Notes: generated by a model not told the origin, from the letters alone. 64,000 nucleotides of DNA from Pseudomonas sp. WJP1 (GCF_028471945.1 NZ_CP110128.1:5793001-5857000), one strand, 5' to 3'. Numbered from the stretch's first letter, positions 24,122 to 33,590 are shown. Translations and numbers: made by a program.

Positions 24122-24592
24122 TCAGCGACTGGCCTGGAAAGCCTTCAGGCCCTTCAACGCTTGAGCGCGAACAGCGTTCTTCACCAGTGGCGTCCAGCCC
24201 AACAACAGGCCTTTGAAACCCAGTGCCTGACGTGACCAGGTCCATAGATCGAAGCTGTCGTGATGCTCGCAGATCTTGCCGTCACGGAAGACAAAACGCG
24301 CCTGGATATCGTTGACCACGGTGTTGCCCGTCTGGCTGAACAAATAGGTCGCCACCCAATGGGCGCCGCCGGTGCGTTCATCGCTGCGCACATTGTCGAA
24401 TATCAGGGAAAAATCCTTGGCCCGGGTGGTGAGCATGCGCCACATGTCGCCAGCCTCTCGACCACGCAACTCGCCAAAAGCCGGATCACTGAATACCACG
24501 TCATCGGTATAGCAGGCGCTCATGGCCTCGGCATCCAGCCGCTGGAAGGCTTGATAGAACTGGGTGATCAATGCGTTGTGGGCATCACTCAT
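24122..24592 (-). CDS. NTF2-like (SnoaL-type) protein
   Basis: A 156-residue protein of the nuclear transport factor 2 superfamily. The pattern [34 protein letters not shown] at the N-terminus and [21 protein letters not shown] later are typical of this cone-shaped fold. Function in such proteins ranges from isomerases to ligand-binding proteins and cannot be assigned here. I chose the start at 24592 ([13 protein letters not shown]); a longer in-frame reading to 24661 adds residues not typical of the fold. Confidence 0.85.
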   Translation of the reverse strand: MSDAHNALITQFYQAFQRLDAEAMSACYTDDVVFSDPAFGELRGREAGDMWRMLTTRAKDFSLIFDNVRSDERTGGAHWVATYLFSQTGNTVVNDIQARFVFRDGKICEHHDSFDLWTWSRQALGFKGLLLGWTPLVKNAVRAQALKGLKAFQASR

Positions 24593-24681
24593 GGGCAGGC
24601 TCCGAATTTTCACAGGATTGCCTGCACGATAGTCTGCGAATGCGTTGAAGACCATGGGCATTCGTGACAGGAATACCGGGA

Positions 24682-25314
24682 CTACTGCACCATGCCACTC
24701 TCACGGGCATAGGCAAAAAGATCCACATCCGAGGAAATGCCCAACCGCTGCATGGCCATGTTTTTCTGTTTACTAATCGTTGAAACGCTACGTTGAAAGT
24801 AACCGGCGATTTCACTGACCGTCATGCCACTGGCCAACATTCTTACGACTTCATGTTCTTTGGCTGACAGCGAAGGTTGCGCTGTCGAATGACGAGGGCC
24901 GGCCTGGGTCAGGGCATCGCGCAAGGACTCGCTGATAAAGCGCCGGCCTTCGCGCACTGAACTGATCGCACTGGGCAGCTCCGTCGCCGACGCGCCTTTG
25001 GCAACGATCGCCATCACGCCTTGCGCGAATGCTGTGCGCAACGTCGCGACGTTGGCAAACATGGTGAGCAGAATGATTGGCATTGACGGGTAACGACGAC
25101 GAATCTTGCTAAGCATTTTCAGCCCATCGGCCTGCTGGTTGCCCGGCATGGAAAAGTCCGTGATCAACAGATCGCATGGCGTGATCGAAAGCTGCTCCAG
25201 CAGACTGTCCGGGCCATCGCACTCACCCACGACCACACATGTCCTGCACAGATCGATGAGCATTCGCAACCCGATGCGAACGACCGCATGATCGTCAGCA
25301 ATAATTACGCGCAT
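24682..25314 (-). CDS. LuxR/FimZ-type response regulator, no adjacent kinase
   Basis: A 210-residue NarL/FixJ-class response regulator. The receiver domain has the acidic pair D7-D8, the phospho-acceptor D53 in LLITDFSMPG, T84 and K106. The C-terminal LuxR-type helix-turn-helix begins around residue 148 (LSAKEHEVVRMLASGMTVSEIA) and resembles the RcsB/FimZ/BvgA group, with KQKNMAMQRLG in the recognition region. It is divergent from the chaperone-usher locus, as FimZ-like regulators often are, so control of those genes is the likely role. No histidine kinase lies nearby. Confidence 0.87.
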   Translation of the reverse strand: MRVIIADDHAVVRIGLRMLIDLCRTCVVVGECDGPDSLLEQLSITPCDLLITDFSMPGNQQADGLKMLSKIRRRYPSMPIILLTMFANVATLRTAFAQGVMAIVAKGASATELPSAISSVREGRRFISESLRDALTQAGPRHSTAQPSLSAKEHEVVRMLASGMTVSEIAGYFQRSVSTISKQKNMAMQRLGISSDVDLFAYARESGMVQ

Positions 25315-25665
25315 TGTCGGATTTTTCCTGTTTTGTGGCTGGAATGCGCGAAAAGTAGCGCTGTCCTGCTCCCACCGCAATGACCCCTCTCGATCGCAAA
25401 ATTGCTTCCCTCCACGCACTCGGGGTTTCGATATTTCTCCTACACAACAAACAGAACTGCCCTACGTTTCGAAGTAACTTCGCCCACAGGAAGGATACGT
25501 AAAAGGCTACGAGAGAGCAGGCACTGTGAAGCCCGTAACACTCTTTCATGACTGGGCGGTCCGTTTTCGTATTAGTTGCATTTCACACGGCTATGTCGAC
25601 CGATAGATTACGCCCTGTCCGAACAGGACGACGACGAATAATTTTTAAAGGAATAGAGCCAGCAC
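25315..25665. promoter_or_regulatory. Divergent control region of the response regulator and fimbrial locus, no gene
   Basis: A 351-base spacer that looks more AT-rich than its surroundings. A near-palindrome CCTGTCCGAACAGG is centred at 25620/25621, about 45 bases before the chaperone ATG, and could be an operator. No convincing sigma-70 promoter pair stands out. A good AAAGGA ribosome-binding site precedes the chaperone start. Confidence 0.4.
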
Positions 25666-26370
25666 ATGAACAAACAACTCGCCATCGGCCTGAAGCTGCT
25701 GGCACTGCTATCACTGCTGACAACCAGCACAGTCCGTGCTGCCGGCATGGTGCCGGATACCTCAGTGGTGATCCTCAACGAAGCCGATGGTGAAGTCGCC
25801 GTTTCCGTCACCAACACCGATGCCAGCCTGGCCTTGATGCACGTCACCCTCGTAGACATCGAAGAGGACCGCGAGCCCCTGGTGTTCGTGACGCCACCGC
25901 TGGCGCGGGTAGAAGCGTCGAAAACGCAATTGGTGCGGTTCATTCTCCAGACGGACAAGCCCTTGGTCACTCAACGCTTGAAGCGGGTGATATTCGAAGG
26001 TATCCCCCAAGGCAAACCTGCGGCCGAGGCCGGGCAGGCACGGGTCGGCGTGACCGTGCGCCAGAACCTGCCAGTGATCCTTCATCCCAAAGGCCTGGCG
26101 CCCAATCGCACCCCCTGGACCGACCTGCAATGGTCGCTGCAGGACGGTCAATTGAACGTGCGCAACGACACGCCTTACGTCGTGCGCCTGGGGCAGGAAG
26201 TGCAATTATTGCCATCAGCGGGCGTTGCGATGCTGCCCAAAACCTATGTGTTGCCCGGTGAGCACATCAGCATCAAGGCGCCTGTCGGGGCCGCCACTCA
26301 GGTGCGCTTTCAGCCGGCGACTGTCTACGGTTTCGCCGTACCGCATTACGAGGCGCCCATCAAATCCTGA
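25666..26370 (+). CDS. Periplasmic fimbrial chaperone (PapD-like)
   Basis: A 234-residue chaperone with a cleavable signal peptide (hydrophobic residues 8-20, ending VRAAG). Two immunoglobulin-like domains follow. The G1 donor-strand region includes TPPLARVEASKTQLVRFIL with the alternating hydrophobics used in donor-strand complementation, then RLKRVIFEGIP. The second domain contains NLPVILHPKGLA. It would hold pilus subunits in the periplasm and deliver them to the usher. It is the first gene of the chaperone-usher-adhesin-subunit series, 130 bases before the usher. Confidence 0.9.
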   Translation: MNKQLAIGLKLLALLSLLTTSTVRAAGMVPDTSVVILNEADGEVAVSVTNTDASLALMHVTLVDIEEDREPLVFVTPPLARVEASKTQLVRFILQTDKPLVTQRLKRVIFEGIPQGKPAAEAGQARVGVTVRQNLPVILHPKGLAPNRTPWTDLQWSLQDGQLNVRNDTPYVVRLGQEVQLLPSAGVAMLPKTYVLPGEHISIKAPVGAATQVRFQPATVYGFAVPHYEAPIKS

Positions 26371-26503
26371 AACCCTCCCTGAAAGCGCCCACAACAGAGC
26401 AGTGAGCGCCTGAATCAAGGCGACGGCATTCCACTCGTCGTCCACCTGCGTGCCCGAGCCATAGCGCATAGGCCGGCACACCGTCATAACCCAAGTGAAC
26501 CCG

Positions 26504-28972
26504 ATGAACACAGTATCGATTTACCGTGATGGCGAAGCCGTGCCCGTTGATCGCGCCAGCGCTCGCCCTCACCTGTTGCGGCGGCGAACCACGGTGGCGT
26601 TGCTGCTGACCAACGCGCTGATAGTGCCCGAGGTCTTTGCTGACGTTTTGCTACCGGCGGCGTTCGACAAAGACACGTTGCGTCAGCGCGGTATCGATCC
26701 GGCACTCGTGACGTCGCTGATGCAAGCGCCGCGATTCACCGCCGGAAGGCACTCGGTCACCCTCACGGTCAACGGCCAGCGCCGTGGCCGGGTCGACGTC
26801 ACGTTCGATCGCGAAGGCGCACTGTGCTTCGATCGCCCGTTACTCGATGCGGCCAACCTGAATCTGCCCAGCCGAATGCTGGACGATGGGCCGTGCCACG
26901 ACTTCCTCGGCACCTCGCCGCAGACCGTGATCGAAACGGATCCGGCGAGCCTTGCCCTGGCACTGGTCGTGCCTACCGATGCAATACGTGCTGCGGTTCG
27001 GGATTTCACCGGCTATCAAACCGGTGGTGTCGCCGGCCTGCTCAACTACGACGTCACCGGCCTGCACAGCCGCTTTGGCGACCAGTCGAGTCGCTATGCC
27101 TCGGCCAACACTGAACTGGGCTTCAATGCCGGCGACTGGATCGTGCGCAGCCGTCAGGTACAGACGTGGCAGGACGATATTTCCCGCACCACGCACATTG
27201 CAGCCTACGCCCAGCGCACCTTCGCCAGTCAGGAAGCGGTGCTGCAGGCGGGTCAGATCAACCTCTACAACCCGGTGCTCGCCGGTGCGCAGATCACCGG
27301 CGTGCAGGTGCTCAATGAGCAAGCACTGCAGATCGAAAGACAGAATGCCGTCATCGAAGGTATCGCCAACAGCCAGGCTCAGGTCGAGGTTCGGCAGAAC
27401 GGTTCGTTGATCCATTCCACAGTGGTGCCGGCCGGCCCATTCGCGCTCACCAATGTGCAGCGGCTCAACACGCGTTCCGACGTGGAAGTCACGGTCAAGG
27501 AGGCCGATGGCAGCGAGCGCAGCTTTAACGTGCCCGCCGCGATGCTGGGGGTCGGTTTACCCGCGCCCGGTTACTCGCTGGGGGCCGGTCAGGTGCGGCG
27601 TGTCGGTGACGCGCAGGGTGGCGATCCTTGGGTGATCAGCGGTGGCTGGAGCGGGGCGCTCACCCCGCAAGTGCTGCTCAGCGCCGGCCTGACCGGTGCC
27701 GCCGACTATCGCGCGGCGGGCGCCAGCCTCGGCCTGTTGCCCTCGCCCGCCACCCAGATGCAAGCCACGCTGACCGGCACAGACGCGGCTGGCAAGCAAG
27801 CCAGTCAGGGGCTGCAGGCTGACCTGAACATCTCGCATCGGTTGAGCGAGCAGTGGGCGTTCACTGCTGGCAACTCTTACCGAACCGTTGGTTACCGTGA
27901 ACTGGAAGAGGCGGTGTTCGACAACATTTCGGACAACAGCCAATCCCGTTACCGCGATCAGCAAAGCGCGGGCCTGTCGTGGTCACACCCATGGCTCGGC
28001 GCCTTCAGCAGCGGCTTCAGCCGATCCAGCTCGTTCGACGGCCAAAGCAGCAGCCGCGCCCTCGCGTCCTGGGGTACCCACTTCGGTGGCGTGTCGGTCT
28101 CGGCGACCGCCGAGTGGCAGGTCAGTGGCGCGAACCGTAACGACGACAGCGTCTACCTGAACCTCAGCATTCCGCTGGGCGAAAACCGTCGGGCACGCAC
28201 CTGGGTGCGCAGTTCCGCCGGCGAATACCGTAGCGGCGTGGGCTTGAGTGAACGGGTCAACGATCAACTGGGTTACCGGGTGGGCGTCGAACACGACACG
28301 CGCAACAAACAGGTGCAGTCCAGCGCCGGCGTTTCGCTGCTGCCGCGCTACACCCAACTCGATCTCAACTACACCCGCGCCGACGCCGATCGCTCCAGCT
28401 ATCAGGCCAGCGCTCGCGGCGGCGCCGTGCTCCACGGCGGTGGCTTGACGCTGTCGCCTTACGCGGTGAGCGACACCTTCGCGCTGCTGTCGGTGGGCGA
28501 CATGGGTTCGATCAAAGTGTCGACGCCCAGCGGTCCGGTGTGGACCGACTGGCAAGGTCAGGCGGTGATCCCACAAGTGGCGGCGTACGGCCGTAGCCCG
28601 GTGGAGGTCGACACCAAGACCCTGCCGCGCAACGCCGACATTCACAACGGGCTGGCGGTGATTTCCGCCGGACGCGGTGCCGTCGACACCGTTGAATTCG
28701 GCATCACCATGACCCGTCGAGCCTTGCTCAAGGCCACCACCGTCAACGGCGCGCCGCTGCCGCGCGGTGCCACCGTGAACAACGGGGATGGCGAGTTCGT
28801 GACCCTGGTGCAGGATGGCGGCCTGGTGTTTTTGCCCAACGTCCTCGACCGCCGCGCGCTGTGGGTCAGCGCACCGGGGCTGGAGCGCTGCGAACTGCGC
28901 TTCGAACTGCCCGCCGACGCGGACACCAACGCGTACTACGAAACCGCCCCCGCCAAGTGCCGAGCCCTCTGA
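26504..28972 (+). CDS. Outer-membrane fimbrial usher
   Basis: An 822-residue PapC/FimD-type usher. A long basic N-terminus precedes a signal peptide (TVALLLTNALIVPEVFAD). The N-terminal periplasmic domain has LLPAAFDKDTLRQRGID; the beta-barrel region contains TGYQTGGVAGLLNYDVTG, then a plug domain and C-terminal domains. Two cysteines near the end (ERCELRFEL and PAKCRAL) likely form the usual disulfide. The ATG at 26504 is chosen; a GTG at 26495 in frame would add three residues. No strong ribosome-binding site is seen for either. The next gene begins two bases after its stop. Confidence 0.9.
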   Translation: MNTVSIYRDGEAVPVDRASARPHLLRRRTTVALLLTNALIVPEVFADVLLPAAFDKDTLRQRGIDPALVTSLMQAPRFTAGRHSVTLTVNGQRRGRVDVTFDREGALCFDRPLLDAANLNLPSRMLDDGPCHDFLGTSPQTVIETDPASLALALVVPTDAIRAAVRDFTGYQTGGVAGLLNYDVTGLHSRFGDQSSRYASANTELGFNAGDWIVRSRQVQTWQDDISRTTHIAAYAQRTFASQEAVLQAGQINLYNPVLAGAQITGVQVLNEQALQIERQNAVIEGIANSQAQVEVRQNGSLIHSTVVPAGPFALTNVQRLNTRSDVEVTVKEADGSERSFNVPAAMLGVGLPAPGYSLGAGQVRRVGDAQGGDPWVISGGWSGALTPQVLLSAGLTGAADYRAAGASLGLLPSPATQMQATLTGTDAAGKQASQGLQADLNISHRLSEQWAFTAGNSYRTVGYRELEEAVFDNISDNSQSRYRDQQSAGLSWSHPWLGAFSSGFSRSSSFDGQSSSRALASWGTHFGGVSVSATAEWQVSGANRNDDSVYLNLSIPLGENRRARTWVRSSAGEYRSGVGLSERVNDQLGYRVGVEHDTRNKQVQSSAGVSLLPRYTQLDLNYTRADADRSSYQASARGGAVLHGGGLTLSPYAVSDTFALLSVGDMGSIKVSTPSGPVWTDWQGQAVIPQVAAYGRSPVEVDTKTLPRNADIHNGLAVISAGRGAVDTVEFGITMTRRALLKATTVNGAPLPRGATVNNGDGEFVTLVQDGGLVFLPNVLDRRALWVSAPGLERCELRFELPADADTNAYYETAPAKCRAL

Positions 28973-28974
28973 CC

Positions 28975-30126
28975 ATGAAAGCAATGAACTTGATTCGAAA
29001 TTGGCTGCTGCCCCTCGTGCCCATGGCCCTGAGCGCGCTTCCCGCGCTGGCCGAAGCGTCGGTTGATGACTGTCAGCTAAACCTGAGCCAGCCCGTGCTG
29101 GATTACGGGTTGATGAACCGGGCGATCCGTCCCGATTCCGTACCAGAACGCAACCTGGGACAACGTCAGCTGAGCCTGAACCTGAGTTGTCCACAGCCCA
29201 TCGACATGAGCCTGTTTTACCGCGCCACGGCGGCGACGGCTGAACGTTTTCGCTTTGCCGAACGCGGCAGTTATCAGGTGCGTGTCCGTGACGCGGTACT
29301 CGATGGCAAATCCGTCGATATCGGATTGATTGCCGCTGCCGGCCAGCCACCCAAGGAAACGGCGGCCAACCTGATCTGGCGACCGGGGCATGGCGTTGCT
29401 CCCATACACGCCGGCGCGTCGTTACAGGGCCGCCATTTCTCGGTACTGCTCGAGCTGAGCGCCTGGGTTCAGGAGCAAGGCATGCAGGTGCGTGACGCGG
29501 TCACCTGGGAGGCTTCAGGTGTGTTCGATGCCGTCGCTGCCGGGCGCACCCGAGAGGCAATCCTGCGTGCCCGATTCGCCCCGGCCGCCTGCGAACCCAT
29601 GCTGTCCAACGGCGGCGTGGCCGACTTCGGCACCCTGTCCAAAAACCAACTCAATGCCGATAAGAGCACGCCGCTGCCGCCCAAGTCCCTGACCTTGAGA
29701 GTGGCTTGCGACGCGCCCACTTCATTCGCCCTGATCATGCAAGACAACCGCTCAGGCTCGGCCACGGTCACCAGCGACATTTACTACGGCCTGGGAACCG
29801 ACAGCCGCCAGAACAAGATCGGCCTGTATTCACTCAACGTCGACCCGGCCGAAACGAGTGCCGATGGCTTCGCCCGCCTCTATCGAACCGACTCCACTAC
29901 CAGTGGCGTGGCCTGGAGCAGCGCCAGCGCCAATCCGTTACCCCTCGGTAAAACCAGTTACCTGGGTTTCACCGACAGCCCTGGCAGCAACGCCGGCCCG
30001 GTGCTGATCCAGAACCTCAGCACCACCCTGACCGTCGATGTCGTCATCGGCCCCACCAACCACCTGGAATTGAGCAGCGCCATCGACCTCGATGGCGCTG
30101 GGACGATCGAGATTATTTACCTGTAA
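28975..30126 (+). CDS. Two-domain pilus subunit or tip adhesin with C-terminal DUF1120-type domain
   Basis: A 383-residue exported protein with signal peptide (WLLPLVPMALSALPALAEA). An N-terminal domain of about 190 residues (starts SVDDCQLNLSQPVLDYGL) is followed by a C-terminal domain beginning near RFAPAACEPMLSNGGVADFG. The C-terminal domain is closely similar to the protein encoded at 30982-31632: both contain NKIGLYSL, the YRTDSTT segment and SYLGFTD, and end IEIIYL or LEVVYL. The layout, a lectin-like half joined to a pilin-like half, is that of a chaperone-usher tip adhesin. That role is inferred from architecture and position directly behind the usher. Confidence 0.8.
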   Translation: MKAMNLIRNWLLPLVPMALSALPALAEASVDDCQLNLSQPVLDYGLMNRAIRPDSVPERNLGQRQLSLNLSCPQPIDMSLFYRATAATAERFRFAERGSYQVRVRDAVLDGKSVDIGLIAAAGQPPKETAANLIWRPGHGVAPIHAGASLQGRHFSVLLELSAWVQEQGMQVRDAVTWEASGVFDAVAAGRTREAILRARFAPAACEPMLSNGGVADFGTLSKNQLNADKSTPLPPKSLTLRVACDAPTSFALIMQDNRSGSATVTSDIYYGLGTDSRQNKIGLYSLNVDPAETSADGFARLYRTDSTTSGVAWSSASANPLPLGKTSYLGFTDSPGSNAGPVLIQNLSTTLTVDVVIGPTNHLELSSAIDLDGAGTIEIIYL

Positions 30127-30209
30127 CACCCAACCCGATCCTGCTGGATCCGGGGCGCACCTGAGCGTCTCGGGGCCGTCAGGACAATTACCATAGAAGT
30201 GAGTAAAAA

Positions 30210-30833
30210 ATGATTAAAAAGTATTTAGCAGCACTCTCCACCACCGCGTTGATTGGCGTTGCGCCTTATGCACTGGCGGCTTCGAGCACTGATTTGACGG
30301 TGACTGGCCTTATCACCCCGAGCGCTTGCACGCCGACGCTTTCCGGTAGCGGGATCGTCGATCACGGCAAGTTTTCAGCCAAGGATCTGAAACAGACCTC
30401 GGAAACGCCCCTGCCTTCTCAGACGTTGAAGTTATCCGTGAACTGCGAGTCAGCAACAGTATTCAGACTGAAATCGATTGATAACAGACCTGATTCGGAC
30501 TCCGACGCCGGTGAAAGCTTCGGCTTGGGCAAGATCAATGGCGATCAAAGGCTTGGCAATTTTGAAGGTGTGCTCTTAGCCTCAGAAGCAGACGGCGTGG
30601 CTGTACGCCCCTTGGTCTCCCGCGACAATGGCGCCACGTGGCATGTCTCAAGCTATTTGCGCCCTAAAACTCTATCTGCATTCGGTTCACCTACTACCCC
30701 ACCCGCTCCGATAGCCATCAAGGATCTGGTAACCGATCTTCAGGTGAATACTTACATCGCCCGAGCGGACTCGCTTGACCTGAGCAATGAAGTCGCTCTC
30801 GACGGCTCGGTAACCCTGGAAATCCTCTACTAA
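30210..30833 (+). CDS. DUF1120-type fimbrial subunit, divergent paralogue
   Basis: A 207-residue exported protein (signal MIKKYLAALSTTALIG...YALAAS). The mature N-terminus SSTDLTVTGLITPSACTPTL matches the next gene closely, including the cysteine pair spaced about 40 residues apart (SACTP and VNCES). The middle diverges strongly from its paralogues, and the YRTDSTT segment is missing. It ends VTLEILY, like pilin C-terminal strands. A GTGAGT-AAAAA stretch precedes the ATG. By eye the 5' part is more AT-rich than the neighbours. Likely a pilus subunit handled by the adjacent chaperone and usher. Confidence 0.78.
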   Translation: MIKKYLAALSTTALIGVAPYALAASSTDLTVTGLITPSACTPTLSGSGIVDHGKFSAKDLKQTSETPLPSQTLKLSVNCESATVFRLKSIDNRPDSDSDAGESFGLGKINGDQRLGNFEGVLLASEADGVAVRPLVSRDNGATWHVSSYLRPKTLSAFGSPTTPPAPIAIKDLVTDLQVNTYIARADSLDLSNEVALDGSVTLEILY

Positions 30834-30981
30834 CCCTATAGCTCGACCTTGCCCGAAGTCACGCTTCGGGCAAGGACTGCACACCGTTTGAGACGAACGA
30901 CCTACACATCAAGCCGCCGTATGACCGGCAACGCTAATACACCGCAGGGACACGGCAAACCCACGAAAAGGACCGTCATGA

Positions 30982-31632
30982 ATGAACAACTATCTCGCAG
31001 CCCTCTGCGTAACCTTACTGATCAGCACCACACCCACCGCTCTTGCCACATCGTCGGTTGACCTCACGGTCACAGGCACCCTAACCCCACTGGCCTGCAC
31101 GCCAACGCTGTCCAACAACGGCCTCGTCGACTACGAAAAAATCTCCCGGCAGGACCTTAACGTCGACAAACGCACACAACTGCCCGACCAGACGCTGGAC
31201 CTCAATATTCAATGCAATGCGCCCGCGCGTTTTGCCCTGCAGATGCGCGACAACCGCGACGGCTCGGCCATCGTCAACAGCGAGATTTATTACGGCCTGA
31301 ACCACGACGGCAGCAACAATAAAATCGGCCTGTATTCGCTGCACTTCGATCCGGCCAACACGGTGGTGGACGATCTGACGCAGGTCTATCGCACCGACTC
31401 CACCACCGGCGGCAAAGCCTGGAGTTCGTCGAACAGCCGCCCCATTCCAATTGGCGCCAGAAGCTACCTGGGGTTTACCGACGTGGCCGGCAGCAGCGCC
31501 GGCCCGATTGCGATCCACAACCTGACGAGCCGTGTGACCATCCAAACCGTCATCTCGCCCACCTCCGAGCTGGACCTCAGCGCCGAGGTGCAACTCGATG
31601 GCGCGGCGACGCTGGAAGTTGTCTATTTGTAG
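30982..31632 (+). CDS. DUF1120-type fimbrial subunit
   Basis: A 216-residue exported protein with signal MNNYLAALCVTLLISTTPTALATS. Mature features are SSVDLTVTGTLTPLACTPTL, cysteines in LACTP and IQCNA, the IYYGLNHDG and NKIGLYSLHFD segments and a C-terminal strand LEVVYL. It is the close paralogue of the C-terminal half of the protein at 28975-30126. Two ATGs overlap here (ATGAATGAAC); the one at 30982 gives the signal peptide, the other frame runs off into an unrelated reading. Its 3' end meets the convergent MFS gene with one base between. Confidence 0.8.
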   Translation: MNNYLAALCVTLLISTTPTALATSSVDLTVTGTLTPLACTPTLSNNGLVDYEKISRQDLNVDKRTQLPDQTLDLNIQCNAPARFALQMRDNRDGSAIVNSEIYYGLNHDGSNNKIGLYSLHFDPANTVVDDLTQVYRTDSTTGGKAWSSSNSRPIPIGARSYLGFTDVAGSSAGPIAIHNLTSRVTIQTVISPTSELDLSAEVQLDGAATLEVVYL

Positions 31633-31633
31633 T

Positions 31634-32941
31634 TCAAACCTTCTCGCTGACCACCTGAACGTAGAGCGAACGTCCCGCACCAAGGCCGGCAATGATCGCG
31701 CCGAGGCCAATCACGCCAAAGATCCAGCCCACAGCACTCCAGCCGCCGGTCCAGTCGTGCACGATGCCGACCGCGAACGGCCCCATGGAGGCCAGGGTGT
31801 AACCAAAACCCTGGGCCATGCTCGACAGGTTCGCCGCCACGTGGGAATCGCGCGAGCGCAATACGATCAGGGTCAATGCCAGGCTGAAGGTCGCGCCCTG
31901 CCCCAGCCCCAGTACAATCGCCCAACCCCACAAGCCTTCGATCGGGGCGTACAGACAACCGAACAAACCACCCAGGGTCAGCGCCATGACGATCACGATC
32001 GCCAGGCGCTGATCCTTGCCGCGCGTCGCCAGCCAGGGTGCGGCGAGGGAGCTGATCAATTGAACGATCACCGAACCCGACAACACCAGGCCGGCCTGGG
32101 TTGCGCTCAGGCCACGCCCGATCAGGATCGACGGCAACCAGCCGAACACGATGTAGGCCAGGGACGATTGCAGGCCCATGTACAAGGTGACTTGCCAGGC
32201 CAACGGATCGCGCAGCAACCCCCGCACGCGATAGGCAACGTTGTGCGCGCCGTGTTTCTGTCCGGTTTGCGGCAGCCAGAACATCGCCGCGATCAAGGCT
32301 GGAATCACCCAGAACCCGAGGCCCAGGCTCCAGCTGTTGTCGAAGTGTTCGCTCAGCGGCACCGTGGCGCCCGCCGCCATGGCCGCGCCCAGGCACAGGG
32401 CCATGGTGTAGACACCGGTCATGGTCCCGGCCTGTTTGGCGAAGTCGCGCTTGACGATGCCTGGCAGCAACACGCCGATCACGCCGATGCTGGCACCTGC
32501 CAGCACACTGCCGGCAAACAGGCCGATCTCGCCAAAGGAACTGCGCAGGATGATCCCGCCCGCCAGTGTCAGGAGAATGCCCAACACCACGCGTTCGGCG
32601 CCGAAGCGGCGCGCCAGCACCGGTGCCAGCGGGGCGAACAGGCCCAGGCACAACACCGGCAACGTGGTCAGCAACCCGGCCTGCGACGCCGACAACCCGA
32701 GGTTTTTCGACACCTCGCTCAGCATCGGCGCCATGCTCGACAGCGCCGGACGCAGGTTCAGCGCCACCAGAATCAGGCCCAGCAGCAGCAACCATGGGCG
32801 CCGTAGAATCGGCTGGGTTTGCTGGACCTGTTCGTCATCGGCCTCGGCGTCGATCAGCAGCTCTTCCAGCTCTGCCGTGCGCTTGGGGGAAGTGACATCG
32901 GTGTGCGGGCTGGACATGGTGTTCTCGGTTTCAAGGTTCAT
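31634..32941 (-). CDS. MFS transporter of the CynX/NimT family
   Basis: A 12-segment major facilitator protein of 435 residues (427 if the ATG at 32917 is used). A polar N-terminal tail of about 50 residues precedes the first membrane segment (PWLLLLGLILVALNLRP). Motifs LGLSASQAGLLTTLPVLCLG and APVLARRFG are typical of the cyanate/nitroimidazole transporter group, whose substrates are mostly unproven. It overlaps or abuts the FadR-type regulator gene upstream on the same strand, so that regulator likely controls it. Confidence 0.87.
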   Translation of the reverse strand: MNLETENTMSSPHTDVTSPKRTAELEELLIDAEADDEQVQQTQPILRRPWLLLLGLILVALNLRPALSSMAPMLSEVSKNLGLSASQAGLLTTLPVLCLGLFAPLAPVLARRFGAERVVLGILLTLAGGIILRSSFGEIGLFAGSVLAGASIGVIGVLLPGIVKRDFAKQAGTMTGVYTMALCLGAAMAAGATVPLSEHFDNSWSLGLGFWVIPALIAAMFWLPQTGQKHGAHNVAYRVRGLLRDPLAWQVTLYMGLQSSLAYIVFGWLPSILIGRGLSATQAGLVLSGSVIVQLISSLAAPWLATRGKDQRLAIVIVMALTLGGLFGCLYAPIEGLWGWAIVLGLGQGATFSLALTLIVLRSRDSHVAANLSSMAQGFGYTLASMGPFAVGIVHDWTGGWSAVGWIFGVIGLGAIIAGLGAGRSLYVQVVSEKV

Positions 32942-33590
32942 TGATCAACTGCCTCGACAGGGCTTTGGCCCGCTCCGGGTCGCGTTGCTCGACGGCATCG
33001 AGCAGCTCGACGTGCAGGTCGAAGACCTCCTGGCGTCGGGGGGTGATGTTCAGGCAGTGGCGCAATTGTTCGCCGACAACACTGGAGAAGTAGCGATACA
33101 GCTCACTGAGGGTCGGGTTGTGCGCGGCGTCCACCAGGCGTCGGTGGAACACCAGGTCACAGGCGATGTAGGTGTCGAGATCACCGTGATAATGGCTGCC
33201 GCTGACGCCCAGTGCCTCACGCAAGGCCACCAGGTCTTCATCGGTGCGGCGCATGGCGGCCAGGCCGATGGCCTCGACTTCGAGGATGTGCCGGGTCTCG
33301 CGGGCCTGCTCCTGGGAGCAACGAGTCAAGGCCTTCATGGTGTCCAGCGGATCGACCACGGCACGCAGATAACTGCCGTCGCCCTGCCGAATCTCGATCA
33401 ACCCGGAAAACGCCAACACGCGCATGGCTTCGCGCACCGTGTTGCGGCTGATGCCCAGCTCGGCGGACAACTCAGGCTCGGTGGGCAATCGTTGACCGAC
33501 TGTCCAGGCGCCCTGTGTGATGCGCAGGCGTAATTGTTCCAGGGCCTGATCGACCAGGGAGCGTTTGATTAGCGGAGAAGTGTCTGACAT
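32931..33590 (-). CDS. FadR/GntR-family transcriptional regulator
   Basis: A 219-residue regulator. The N-terminal winged helix contains LRLRITQGAWTVGQRLPTE and the recognition helix region LGISRNTVREAMRVLAFSGLI. The C-terminal all-helical FCD ligand domain carries the conserved metal-site pattern with D, H residues (YIACDLVFHRRLVDAAHNP). The start at 33590 is preceded by AAAGGACG; the longer frame to 33611 lacks such a site. It is upstream of, and translationally close to, the MFS gene, suggesting a regulator-transporter unit responding to an organic acid-type ligand. Confidence 0.9.
   Translation of the reverse strand: MSDTSPLIKRSLVDQALEQLRLRITQGAWTVGQRLPTEPELSAELGISRNTVREAMRVLAFSGLIEIRQGDGSYLRAVVDPLDTMKALTRCSQEQARETRHILEVEAIGLAAMRRTDEDLVALREALGVSGSHYHGDLDTYIACDLVFHRRLVDAAHNPTLSELYRYFSSVVGEQLRHCLNITPRRQEVFDLHVELLDAVEQRDPERAKALSRQLINEP

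Noticed and set aside
30849..31061. 70-residue frame overlapping the start of the third DUF1120 gene
   Set aside because: The ATG four bases away in the other frame yields a proper signal peptide; this frame has no recognisable product.
31598..32806. 402-residue His/Gln-rich open frame opposite the MFS gene
   Set aside because: The composition is what antisense of a membrane protein gives in high-GC DNA; no initiation signal.
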